Below, piece after piece: positions 10,602-21,101 of a stretch of 64,000 bases of DNA. How positions within the stretch are numbered: the stretch's first letter is position 1; every line of letters begins with the position of its first letter. The notes beneath the pieces were generated by a model. That model saw only the letters and a program-made list of their open reading frames with translations. It was not told the DNA's origin and did no database searches. Origin of the DNA: Lunularia cruciata (Eukaryota > Streptophyta > Marchantiopsida > Lunulariales > Lunulariaceae). The stretch is from assembly GCA_948567375.1 (NCBI GenBank), contig OX419761.1, positions 12,500,243 to 12,564,242 on the forward strand, read 5' to 3'. The position numbers and the translations under genes are program-made.

Positions 10602-13600
10602 CTGCCGTGCCAACAGAAACATCCATTGTTCTTCATCAGAGTTATTTTATGAAGAGGAGGACGGAAAGAATGTAGGAGGCATACGAACTATAATTTATCT
10701 CAATATCATACAATATCTTATAGAAAATATTGCTTGAAGAAAGACTTCCACGGAAAGAATGCACGTAGCATCAGTAGCGTATTGTTAGTAATGCCTGGAT
10801 CTATCTAGAATGAGGTCGAAGTTCCAGTCCAGGTGACTTGACCTCCGATGACTGAAAGCGGAAATTAAGCCTCAACAAAGCTTATGCATATCATACCTGT
10901 CCTGCAAGTTGCGCACAGCTGTCAGTCGAGAACTTTGAAGTCCTGCCAGAAATTGATTTAGACATTCACGTCCGTCTTGTGCGGTCCCCACAGGAAGGCA
11001 AGACTTCACATCCAGATATCTCTTTGTTTCTGCAGTACCATAGAGTGCACAGAGAAGATGAGCTTTCCTTCCTCCTTCGACGATATGCTCCCTGAGTTTT
11101 CCCAGAATTGATTTGATAGGTTCTTCCCGGGACAACACCACGAACCTGTGTCTAAGGAACTTCACAGAGACAAAACTGTCATCACGATCGGGCCGTCTCA
11201 TGTCCCACATCTGCACAAGTCTTCTACCCTTCAGCTGTTCTATCAAGGGGTACACCGTATCTTTCGTCAGAGTGCATCCTTCATTCTTGTCCTGAGGTAG
11301 AACCCATCTTACGAAGAGTTTCAGTAGCCATATGGATATCTGAGGGCCCTCAAACAGGTGCATGACACACATGAGTTGTAGCTCGCTGAGTGAAATTTTC
11401 GATAACAACTTCACTACGGACATCACTGAGGCATAATCACCACGTGGATACTTCTCACTAGCAGCTGATGGTCTGCTACCTTTGCCGTCCTGCTGCATCT
11501 GAAAATCAAGACTCTCTTTCACCTTTACATATTCCGCTTCACTGAACCGCCGTTCTGGATCCACTGCGCTAGCTTCTGTGGCCAAAGCTAGAGGGTCGAA
11601 GCCTGTTGCCTCTACAATCTGTGTAAACATAGACTACAAACACGTCGCAATTTCTCAGTTTGTATGTACACACAAGTGGTGAATTCTGTACAAGTCAAAT
11701 AAAGCTACACCTGGAGCGTACAACTTTGATCAGGAATCACGACATTTCACCCCAATGTAAGAAAATCAAGATGTTCAGGATGCCATAATTAAATGAATGG
11801 TCTGGTGTCTTTCTATAAGAGAATTAGAACCAAGACAGACGGTGGGAGCCGGTTGCCTCCAGTTTTTGTGAAAACATGGACTACAGCAAAATTTGAGTTG
11901 CTCAATTGGTATATGACCCTCGATCTGTGAAGTCTGTATATAAATCCGCTATAGAAGACTAAGTCTTTTTAATCTAAACAATGCCAAGACGTCAAACACT
12001 TTTTCCCTAATCGTCATGATCTGAATATGAAGAATACACTTGGATTGGTGTAGGCTAATCGTTGCTGCATCTCTACGAAAGATTCATATATCGACACAAG
12101 ATTTGGTCATCTTCCCTTGTACATCCTTGCCAAAAAAAGTCATTTAACAGTTGCATCCTATACAACCTAACCATTTGAGTAACGATGACTCTAGCCAAAA
12201 CCGAGAATGTGTTTAAAGCTTATCCAGGAGACCAGAAACAAGTACCTGGAGATCCTGTGGTGTATCTCCACCTGCAAACTCAAGACTCTTTGCAAGAATC
12301 CTTCGCCCGTAATCAACGTCTATGTCTTCCATCTTGCAAACATGAACTCCATCATCACCTGTCAACATGTCAGACAGTTGGCTTGTCACCAGGTATTTCA
12401 CCTTTCGTCCAGGTACCATAAGCTGCCTCACACGCAAGTCGAACCAAACGTCGTCCAGGATCACAAGAGCATCAAGGTGCTCAAGATTATCCCTCAACAG
12501 AATGTCAAGGGACATGCTTTCCCATGTCTTGCCTGTTGCAACTATATGCACCCCCAACTCAGCTAGCAGCTTCCGTCGGACACTATCAGCATCTGCTCCG
12601 GGACCACATTCCACGAAGTAGCACCCGTCCAAGAACACAGAGTTATCCTTCCTGTCTTTCCCGTAAAGAAGACCTACATGTTTGGCAAGGCTGGATTTCC
12701 CTGTGCCAGATTCGCCGCATAGTACCACGGCCCTGTGGGTACGAAGATGATTCTGGACGTCTTGAACTGTCTTGTCAAGGGGCACATATTGAAAATCCGT
12801 ATCAAATGGCAGTCTCTGTATAGGAGAACTTGTGAGTCCCCAGATACAAAGAATTTCCGCTGCTCTCGGAGGCTCGATCTGGCTCGGGTCCAAGCCTCCA
12901 AAAACTCGTATTGCCAAGAGATGTATAAGCAATTTCAAGTTACGATCATCTTCGTGCGGGTTCGAGGATGACGATGATGATGCCACATCCTTATGTGAGC
13001 TCGAAGTTGATGACAATGGTTGTATCGGGCTGCCATGGAGCAACCTAACCAAGCCTTCTACAGCACCAGGTATATCTAGAAGGAATGACTCTGGATTCTC
13101 ACTTGTCAGGACGACAAATACGAAAAGAGCCAAAGATTGAAACTGGATCTCTTTCTTTACTCCGCAGCTGCAGAATTGGCCAACCAAACCTTCCAAGGCG
13201 CCTGGCATTAACTTCACACGGGAACCACTCGTCGACGTTTCACCAGAGACCACAATATTTCTGATAGCTGACTGTGAAGATTGTGAACATTCTTGTAATT
13301 CCTCCCAGATACTTTCAGTAAGTGCACCGAACACACTCACCTCGTCCACATCACCGGGGAAACTGGGAATGTCACTTTTACTGAGAATTTCACGATCACA
13401 GGTTACACCTCCAATCAATTCCTTGAACGTCTTGACTGCTTCTAGAGCTCGTCCCTGCATCCGGAACAGAAGCAATACACTTTCGAAAGCCACGGAAAAT
13501 GCTTGAATGTAGAAGTCTTTTGACGCACAGGAATCACTGGCCATGAACAGCAGCATCATAGTTCGACTGAAGGTTGATGTTTCAGGACCACTAGCCCGCC

Positions 13601-16600
13601 TTAAGAGTTCCCTGACAGCGGTTCTATCCACACGCCCTTGAGTGACAATCTCAACAAATATCTGCCACCACAAACAGTGGTATGAGTTCCAAAACTCATC
13701 ATATCAAGGAAAGAAGGAAGACTTGAAGAGAAAATCCATGATTCAGGTCAATCTCTCTTTTAATTTGAGTAAGACGACCATTCAAACTCCAACGACTCAA
13801 TATGGGAAAGCAATGAACTTCCATACATAAGCTTGTGTTTTCCAACTAATACCTTCTCTGCAAGATTGCGACACTCAAATTCCATGCCTCTGATCGTTGG
13901 AAGAAACTGAAGCAGGCATTCACGTCCATCCTCTTCACTCATCAAAGGAAGGCACGACTTCACATCTACGTAACTCTTTGTTTCTGTGGTGCCATAGAGT
14001 GCGCAGAGAACATGAGCTTTGCTTCCTCCTTCAGCGATATTCATCCTGAGTTTTTCCTGAATTGATTTGATGAATACTTTCTCAGACGACACCATGAATC
14101 GGTGTCTAAGGAAGTGCACCGAAACACAAATGCCATGTATAGTGTGTTGCATGTCCGACATATGCACAAGTGTTTTACTTTCCAGACTTTTTATGAGGGT
14201 GTACACCATGTCTACAGGAACCCATTCTTCTTTTCCGCTCTGGGGTAGAACCCATTCAACGAAGAGCTCTATCATCCCGATGGATATATAAGGGCCCTCA
14301 AACAGAGCGATGACGCACAAGAGTTGAAGCTCGCTGGGTGATTTTTCCTGTAACAAATTCACTGCGTACATCATTGAGGCATAAACACTGGCTGGATACT
14401 TTTCACCGAAAGCAGATGGTCTACTGCCTTCACCATCCTGCTTCAGATAAAAATCAAGCTTCTTTTTCACCGCCTCATATTCATCCTCCTGCATGCGCCG
14501 CTTTTGATTCACTGCCATAGATAAGGTTGCCAAAGCTAGAGGGTTGGAGCCTGCTGCGTCCACAATCTCTGTGAAAATAGACTGCAAAAACATCGCATTT
14601 TCTCAGTTAACATATATAAAGGAACTCCGTTCAAGTCAAACAAAGATACATTTTTTTAGACCAGAATTTGATAGATCTCAAGATTTCACACCCTGGCCAT
14701 GAAGGATAAGCAGATGATGTGCAGGATATTAGGAGATGAGAGCGGGAAGCCGTTCGATGAAAGGGGGATCCAGAACCCATTAAAAGCATATGTAGCGCAG
14801 ATGAAATGTAGATGAAACGGACACTTGATATCGGATATACGAGGAGAGAAGCCGTTCCTCGAACGGAGATGAAATGTAAACGTGACATTGGAGATATGAA
14901 CACAAGATCCAGAACTTATTAAATACAAATGAAATTTAGATGAAATGGCAACAAAATGGAAACAGAACTGATTAACAAATGCGAATAGGAGACAAAATCT
15001 AATTCATAACAAGCATTTATTGTCAAGCAACGAACGTATATATAACTACGTGTAGAGAACCAATGTTTAAATCTAAATCATAAAATGCATATATTGTCAA
15101 GCAATGAACATGCAGATGAAATGGTATCAAAATGAAAACAGAACTGATTAACAAATGCGAATAGGAGAAAATCCAATTCATAAAAAGTCCAGCAACGAGT
15201 GTATATAACCTGTAGAGAATCAATGACTAAATGTAATTCATAAAAAGCATATATTGTCAAGCAATGAACATATATAACTTCATGCAGAGAACCAATGTAT
15301 ACTGAGAAAATGAAGAGTCAACTCCTATCAAGAATCTCAAAATAAGCTAATGTGAAACAATTTAAAAGAAATATTGAACGAACTGAGAACAAATTGATTA
15401 AAACAAAGAATTTAGAATACGACGAAGTAGAGTGGAAATTGTTCTCTGAACGATTTCCGCTCTGCTTTACTTCCTTGCCCGGGGAAGTAAAGTAGAAAAT
15501 AGTGTGGGGAGACTGGATAGAGTATATCATTACATGCGCGGTGTACACATGAGTACTGAAATGTTGAAATAGCCAGAGAAAGTAGAAGGCTATCATAGTA
15601 AACCTCCCGGAAAGCATGTACTAATTCATCAGTGCCAAACATAGTGTCAAAGTAGCTGAACAAACGTCAATAGTCAATAGTCTTCTATCCGAGTTTCTGT
15701 TCTGTTTGAAAGCTCATTGAAAGGTTACTTCCTGGGTGCAGCTCAAAAGTCAATAACTATATTGAGATAAGAACTGATGAAAACAAAATTAGCCATGCGA
15801 TGTCAGATGAGCAGAAGAAGAAATCTGAAAGAGAAAGAGACCTAACGGGTGGAAACCTGAAAACTAAACAATGTTAGTAAAGTAGAAGCAAAGAAATTAA
15901 ATTAAATAGATCCAGCTAGCTCAGTAGAACAAACACATGAGAAGTTAAGAGAGGAAAATGAGACAAAAACCAAATGAAAATGGAAGGAAGAGAGGTGGAT
16001 AGGAGGTTCGAAAAGGAGGAGAGCCTTCCAATCTCTTTGTGATTAGGTGATCAATAAATAAATTCCTTGTCATATAAACGAACAAAATCACATGTTGTTT
16101 AAAGAGACCTGAGATTCACTATATGTAAACCTGATATGTGCAAGCCGGGATGTATCAAATCCGTCAAGGAGGTAAAGTGAATATAACAAGCCAAATGTAA
16201 ACTGAAACAAAGTTAACAAGTAGTTAGTAACACGCGTGTAGATCTAGTCAACAATGTGTAAACGATAACAGCCATGTCAAGAAATATTGTACATCAGGTA
16301 ATCGACAACCTACCATATGAGCAAATGAGATTAAAGGCTCTCCAAAGTTCAAGGGATGCAGAGCGAAGCGTTAGTACAGTATGTGCAGGATAGTATGATT
16401 GAATGAATGGTATGGAGTCTGTCCACAAAGACTTCTAACCTGACTAAATTTACTGGTCATGTCCACTTTAGACATGTCATAAAATAAGTCATGTCCATCG
16501 TATTCATTTCAACATGTGAAGAGTCTTCATAACATGTATACATCAGATTCTAGCCGTCCAAGATATTTGAAAGAGACGTAAACAAGCACCTGCAGCTTGA

Positions 16601-18592
16601 GGCCCTCCGGTAGATGCCCTCCAGGGAATTCAAGCTTACTTGCAAGAATCATCCGGCCGTACTTGATATCTATATCTTCCATCATGCAAACTTGAATCTT
16701 GTCAAACCCTCTCCACGAGTCAGGCACTTGGCTTGTCAGCAAATATCGCAGTTTTGCCCCAGGTACTATGAACTGCTTGGCAACATCGTGGGCCCATACA
16801 TCGTCCACAATCACAAGGGCATCAAGGGGTTCGAGACGATCCCTTAACAGCCCACGTAACGACTTGTTCTTTCTTGAGGCACGCACTCCCAAGTCAGCAA
16901 GCAACTCCACTTGCAGCTGAGCAATATCCGGCTTTTGGCCGCATTCTACGAAGTAGCATCCATCCACAAACACAGAGTCATGCTCCCTCGAGTTCTGATA
17001 AAAAAGACCAATGTATTTGGCAAGACTTGATTTCCCTGTGCCAGGTGCTCCGCAGAGTACAACTAGTTCCTTAGTTCCACCACGAAGACAACTTTTCAAC
17101 TCTTTAAGTGTATTCTCAATGGGCACATACTGATAATCCTTCCCAAATGGCAGTTTCCGTGTGCGATGGCTTTTGGGTTTCGAGCTTGGATGGATTTTCT
17201 GAGCGCTTTGAGATTCGGTGAGAATTCCGTCAATAAAGCTCTTTAAGATCTTGAAGCTCGATGAAGTTTGGTCATGCGGTCTAGTGATATTCACACTATC
17301 AGTTCCGATCATGACAAATGGATCTCCATCCTGTCTTCCAGAGGCTTCATTTGAATAGTTGTTTTGACCCTGCAGAACAATCTGGAAGTAAGATGATATA
17401 CTGTTCATGCAACCCCCCACACCCACCCTCACGAGATGCGCCTTAACCGTATTCAAACTTTGACAGAGGATAGTATATAACTTCTGGATATGGACCCCAA
17501 CCTGAAACACAAGGATATGGAGCATGAAGGATTCTGATCCATAAACTATGAAGGATATGAACGATTCTGATCCATAAACTAACCTGTGTTGGGCCATGAG
17601 ACGGGTGAACGCCAAATGTCTTCCAATTCAGCGTTTCTCGCAGATGTTGAAAGTCCGAGTTGAATCTAGAGGTCTCCTCGTCATGCACTTTCATCTTCAT
17701 AAACAAAGTGCTGCCGGTCCCATTGTCCATCACATCCGAATTCGCAAGTCCACCATGAGGTGTAGCATAATAGAAGATCCCTTTCACCTGTGACAGAAGC
17801 TTCTGTACCTGGCCGGCGCGACTATCGGGTTTATGTGGACGGTTGGCATGTAGACATATCTGCTTAATGACAAGTCCTCCTACATCATGACCAACGAGAA
17901 TGATAGGACAATGGGACTTTTGCCCTATACCGTCAAGTAGGAAACTAGTCAGTAAACTTTCCCCAAGATTGTACATGTCAAACCTTCCATTTGTGCTGTC
18001 CATCCACACACTGGAATCGTAAGACACTAAGTAAATAGCAGTGGTGCTAAACAACTTCGGTAGCCATTCTTGAGGCCAACAGACAGAACCATCAGCCGTC
18101 TTCCAAGTCTCTTTGTATGCTTGTGTCTGTCCCGGCTGTGTTACTCCATGCAGAAAAACAATTTCTGCTTGCGGACCTTCGTCCGGTCGGTAGGCTTGGT
18201 AAACAGCATCGTTCAGCTGCATGAGCAAGGTCACCCCACAAAATCCTATTAGATTTGGACAGTACTACCATCGTTGGTAAGTCTTCTTGCAACCTACCTT
18301 GCACCAAAAACTGGATAGCTTTTGGTGGTACTTCTTTCTAGTTCACATGGAGAGTTATTTAGTCATACACTATGAAAGACGGAGCTCAAATGTAAAAGCT
18401 TTTCATGAAGGCAAATGCAAACAGGCTGGATCGCGGAGCGGTCCTAGTGAACGTGGAAAGACAAATATAATGATTTGAGCACCATACCTTTTTAATTTCC
18501 TGCGGAGCCGATGGCCGATCTCCCTTTATGGATGATGAAGATGCCGAGGAACTCCAGTCGTGCACAGTTGTTTTCCGTGGAATCACACCCAT
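9762..18592 (-). CDS. Alpha/beta-hydrolase NB-ARC immune receptor with two NB-ARC/ARM modules (7 exons)
   Basis: Predicted intracellular NLR-type immune receptor. Exons (minus strand): 18,592-18,488; 18,216-17,584; 17,501-16,590; 14,581-13,853; 13,661-12,246; 11,633-10,897; 10,601-9,762. All borders are GT/AG and all introns are phase 0 except after exon 6, which has one base too few (737 nt). If the frame were kept the product would be ~1,790 aa: N-terminal region (1-35), alpha/beta hydrolase (~36-340), NB-ARC 1 (P-loop GAPGTGKSS ~397, kinase-2 LDALVIVDDVW ~472, GLPL ~561), winged helix, ARM repeats (~794-1,045), NB-ARC 2 (GESGTGKSS ~1,109, LDALVILDDVW), GLPL and winged helix, ARM repeats. 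No LRR is seen. Hydrolase-NB-ARC proteins are known from liverworts and other non-flowering plants. Two NB-ARCs in one gene is unusual; two adjacent genes or a pseudogene are the alternatives, but no start codon or promoter is apparent in the 191-bp gap between exons 4 and 5. Confidence 0.75.
10897..11633 (-). CDS. NLR exon 6: GLPL and winged helix of NB-ARC 2
   Basis: Acceptor TTTGTAG^TCTATG; starts SMFTQIVEATGFDPLALATE, parallel to exon 4. The winged-helix part carries LQLMCVMHLFEGPQISIWLL and VSVKFLRHRFVV at the MHD position (Asp absent). The donor GGACAG^GTATGA leaves 737 nt, one short of a multiple of three. Compared with exon 4 (cgcaatcttgcagagaag) this exon reads cgcaacttgcaggacag, i.e. 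one base has been lost near the donor. Spliced to exon 7 this would frameshift and stop after ~30 codons; if the intron is retained, the stop comes after YDMHKLC. Confidence 0.75.
12246..13661 (-). CDS. NLR exon 5: ARM repeats plus second NB
   Basis: 472 codons, acceptor GTGGCAG^ATATTT, donor CTCCAG^GTACTTG. Residues 1-255 are helical repeats of armadillo type (PGALEGLVGQFC..EIQFQSLALFVFVVL, then PGAVEGLVRLLHGSP). A Ser-rich linker (215-235) follows, then LPFDTDFQYVPLD as in exon 3, P-loop GESGTGKSSLAKHVG (316-330), kinase-2 LDALVILDDVW (396-406) and RNBS-B KVKYLVTSQ (420-428). Both Walker motifs look intact. The ARM block and the NB are in one uninterrupted frame, which proves by itself that ARM repeats precede an NB-ARC here. 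Confidence 0.85.
13853..14581 (-). CDS. NLR exon 4: GLPL and winged-helix part of NB-ARC 1
   Basis: 243 codons, acceptor TTTTTGCAG^TCTATT, donor GAGAAG^GTATTA. Starts SIFTEIVDAAGSNPLALATL, the GLPL/ARC1 motif, then a helical ARC region (QLLCVIALFEGPYISIGMIE is the winged-helix entry) and VSVHFLRHRFMV at the place of the MHD motif, where the Asp is not present. The C-terminal third (KAHVLCALYGTTETKSYVDV..GRECLLQFL) is conserved with exon 6 and leads into the ARM exon. Closely parallel to exon 6 over its whole length. Confidence 0.8.
14582..16589 (-). other. Large intron 3 of the NLR gene (2 kb) with internal repeats
   Basis: Lies between RNBS-B and GLPL coding parts of NB-ARC 1. The corresponding intron in the second module is only 612 bp (12,245-11,634). 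14,930-15,310 contains repeats with a ~178-bp period (acagaactgattaacaaatg at about 14,960 and 15,138) and sub-repeats 'catatattgtcaagcaatgaaca'-like at 15,088 and 15,248. No retroelement domain was seen. Confidence 0.7.
16590..17501 (-). CDS. NLR exon 3: hydrolase C-terminus and first NB (P-loop to RNBS-B)
   Basis: 304 codons after the acceptor TTTCAG^GTTGGGG. Residues 66-90 of the exon (GTDSVNITRPHDQTSSSF) resemble the hydrolase segment that usually reads D-H-F/V-x-I-C-R-P with the catalytic His; the His is not present here. After the linker comes FGKDYQYVPIE, then the P-loop GAPGTGKSSLAKYIG (exon residues 151-165), kinase-2 LDALVIVDDVW (226-236) and RNBS-B KLRYLLTSQ (250-258). The exon ends at CTGCAG^GTGCTT, exactly where exon 5 ends in the second module. 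A small in-frame intron (57 nt, ending TTCTGCAG near 17,370) could alternatively be removed. Confidence 0.8.
17584..18216 (-). CDS. NLR exon 2: alpha/beta-hydrolase core
   Basis: 211 codons. Features of the SERAC1/DUF676-like hydrolase fold: oxyanion-side strand EIVFLHGVTQ, SYDSSVW, the nucleophile elbow IILVGHDVGGLVIKQ and the strand IFYYATPHGG. The elbow is normally G-H-S-x-G-G; here the nucleophile position (codon 17,886-17,884, about residue 146) is GAT, Asp. This is either a change to an Asp nucleophile as in epoxide hydrolases and dehalogenases, or loss of esterase activity with retention of the fold. The donor is CACAG^GTTAGT; a weak read-through frame continues into the 82-bp intron. 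Confidence 0.85.
18488..18592 (-). CDS. NLR exon 1: start and N-terminal 35 residues
   Basis: Begins at ATG (18,592-18,590) with MGVIPRKTTVHDW, followed by a serine run and KGDRPSAPQEIKK. The donor is AAAAAG^GTATGG at 18,487. It joins in phase 0 to exon 2 at CATGCAG^CTGAAC, giving ...IKKLNDAVYQ. The N-terminus is short and Ser-rich, without a clear signal peptide. Upstream in-frame alternatives were not found, but the start is inferred from position only. Confidence 0.6.
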
Positions 18593-19029
18593 GCTTTAGC
18601 TTCAGTTTTCCTCAGGGACTTAACAGAGGACATCTGGGAAACAGAAAGCCGGTAGCGATCCACTCTGGAGCTGAAACACGAGCGTAGTACCGAACACACC
18701 TTACGTATGGGAAAAATTCGAAGTCTTGTCTAGCCAGGCCAGAATTTCAAATGCAGAGCACCAACTGAGATGTGCATCGATGGATGCATTAGCAGAACTT
18801 TATCCTGCTCTGGTTCAGTTTCTGGATCACTTCTCTCTCGTGCAACTGTGGCCAACTCAACGCTGATGTCCATAAAGTCAACAACCAAGTTGTTTTCTTA
18901 AAATGTCAGTGTTGATGCCCCGTACAGTCAACAAGCAAAGTTGGGTTCACGATGTCTCACTGTAGCGTTTCAAATGCAAAATTTATTGGTTTTTTATGGA
19001 ATCCATCACCTTTTCTCGAATACTCGTAC
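18593..19029 (-). other. Upstream region of the NLR gene
   Basis: Expected to hold the promoter and 5' leader. I find no clear TATA box within 300 bp of the ATG and no other open frame. Confidence 0.4.
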
Positions 19030-19137
19030 AAGAGGAAAAAAGGCGACCGCATAGGAAAAATGAAGGATGGGAAGACCCCATCAAGCCGTACAAGGGAGAG
19101 AAAAAAAGGGTAACATGGGGCTAAGCCCCAAGAGGTG
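19030..19137 (-). repeat. Short dispersed repeat S, copy 2
   Basis: The minus strand reads GGGGCTTAGCCCCATG, then 'cttgtacggcttgatgg' and 'atgcggtcgcctttt', matching the copy at 8,813. It is the most complete copy at both ends. Confidence 0.75.
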
Positions 19138-19149
19138 GAGGTACCTTTA

Positions 19150-19266
19150 ATTATCCGTAAAACATTGACTGCCAATATCATTTATTACCGTGCAAAAATT
19201 TCGGTCTACAAAAATCTGTAAAACTTCGATTCACACTATTATTTATCTGTGCAAAATTCTCGGTCT
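19150..19266. repeat. Tandem duplication (~57 bp x 2)
   Basis: Two units each with 'ccgtaaaac/ctgtaaaac', 'ttattatttatc.gtgcaaaa' and 'tcggtcta', the second beginning near 19,207. Confidence 0.6.
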
Positions 19267-20952
19267 AAATTTCGCCTGTGGGATTACTGGTAACCTCACG
19301 AGTAACTTCATCTAATTTTCCTAGTCAAAAAGAAGTGGCCCATCAATTTTACGGGCCCACTGATATTGCCTATAAAATCCGGTGACTTCCACTGCACACC
19401 CCTTACGGAGTTTAAAGGGTAAAGCCTTTCATAAAATATTATTTTTGTTGGAAGCTTATGAGTACAGGTAGACCTTATTTGAAACGCTCTACTGAAACGT
19501 CCGTTCAGTGCAGACAAAGTCATCGCAAAATATACACCGTAGTGTCACAGTATCTCCACTCCAATCCAATCTTTCCGGCGAGATTGGAGTGAAAGTTTCT
19601 CCTGCGACTTACAACAAGTCTTAGCCGCACTGATAATCCAAAATTTCTTTGAATATATCCGTCCTCTAGGACACTCAATTAATGGTAGGGTTAGGATAAT
19701 CTGCATACTTTAGCTTAATCGTGAAGGAAATCCGTGTTAGACGGTGTTATTAAACTTTACTTCGAATGGGTTGTCTATGATGTCCATGGTGGTGTCAAAA
19801 TTTTGCGGCCATGTAATCATCCTTGCGAACTTACTGGGGCTATTGGACGTAGTCTCGAATAGCTCAGAAAAACATTGGAATTAGTATAAAATTGATGATT
19901 CTTGAAATTGTATGGGGTCTCAGTCTGAGGAGATTGATTTAGAGAAACCATATTGTATATCTAATTTCCATAGAACATCCAATATGTGTTTTGGTTCGGA
20001 GTGAAATCAACTTGATCGTTCTTCAAACTTTGCAATTCCAGTCCAGCGTCCTACTAAGTCAAGAGCCACACTTTGTTGAGGTTTTAAATAGCAGCCGTGC
20101 TAAACTCCGGTAGCCATACTTGAGTTTCACGACTAAGAACTCGTGACTGATGTACGGTATTCCGGACCGTCGTCACCTTTGAAGAGTGAAATCATTTATT
20201 GCGGTTGGGGAGTGATGACCTTGGGTGTACTTCCGGGAGTGCTTTTCGTGCTTGTGGGTCCAAGGGGCCGGGGATTGAGGAGGGGTTCTACACTTGGAAA
20301 GCAACTTTTTCCAAAGCGACACTTCCCAAAAGACCTAGCGTCCTGGTCTTGTCCCCGGTCACCTTAGAATACTTAAAACGTAGTCTAGAACCGGCCATCT
20401 GTTTGATGTTGTAAGAGGGTAGTAGGCAGCAAAGAAACTTAATATGATAAAAATTAGTGTCTGCATTGGTTCTAATTTACATTTACGTGAAATAATCTCT
20501 GAGGATTTCAATTCTACACGTCTTCGTTCTACAGCGCTTAAGGCACCTTTCTCGTCAACGGTAAACCTAACGCATCTACCACACGAATTGAGTTGCTAGC
20601 TAGATTAACCTTTACACAAGAGGAAACTTTTAATTTGTATATTTAAGTTTAGATAGAATTAATTCTACGAAGATGGGCACTTTCAACAGATTAATACGCA
20701 TTACTCTCCACAAATAAGGTGTAAATATGTTACAACAAGGTTACCACTCTAATCGGTTTGGAATCCATCCAGTTACTTCTTTTCAGGAACCAATTTTTAA
20801 AAACTCTATTTAAGTATACTAAGTAGTTTTATTTAGATAATACGTGAGCAGGTGATCTGCGATAGTTCTATATTAACAAAAATTTGATATTGGAATAGGA
20901 AGTCATCCATAGAAATTATGGGTTTTGGAGGTTTATAGATATACTCAAGGTC
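19267..20952. other. Low-copy intergenic sequence, no gene recognised
   Basis: Balanced base composition and no similarity to other parts of the window; the open frames at 20,143-20,414 are short and without recognisable domains. It could hold remnants of a gene I cannot identify. Confidence 0.45.
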
Positions 20953-21101
20953 TTTATAATTTGATCAAACATAGGTATAGCTATAACGCTATTGGTACTA
21001 TCTAACTTGGCATTAGATCTACGTCTATAATGTTATGGATTAAGAGAGGTCCAACCTATGATTAGCTTTATAGCTATACCTATATTTGACCAAATTATAA
21101 A
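20953..21101. repeat. Inverted repeat, 34-bp arms with 81-nt loop
   Basis: tttataatttgatcaaacat... (20,953-20,986) pairs with 21,068-21,101 with two mismatches. The loop contains a diverged copy of 7,920-7,975. Confidence 0.8.

Noticed and set aside
10318..10737. 139-codon plus-strand open frame
   Set aside because: Antisense shadow of NLR exon 7; composition Arg/Ser-rich, no domain, while the minus frame shows clear ARM repeats.
12185..13140. Several plus-strand frames of 75-119 codons
   Set aside because: All lie antisense to NLR exon 5, whose 472-codon frame has P-loop and kinase-2 motifs.
15318..15663. Minus-strand frames of 83-99 codons
   Set aside because: Inside the large NLR intron, no recognisable domain and overlapping frames equally long.
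11634..16589. Two separate NLR genes instead of one
   Set aside because: Exon 4 ends at a good donor 191 bp before the exon 5 acceptor in matching phase, exon 5 has no plausible start codon or N-terminal domain, and the gap is too short for a promoter and terminator. Kept as the stated alternative, not as the call.
20143..20414. Plus-strand overlapping frames of 71-74 codons
   Set aside because: Two overlapping frames of similar length in unique DNA without motifs; not distinguishable from chance.
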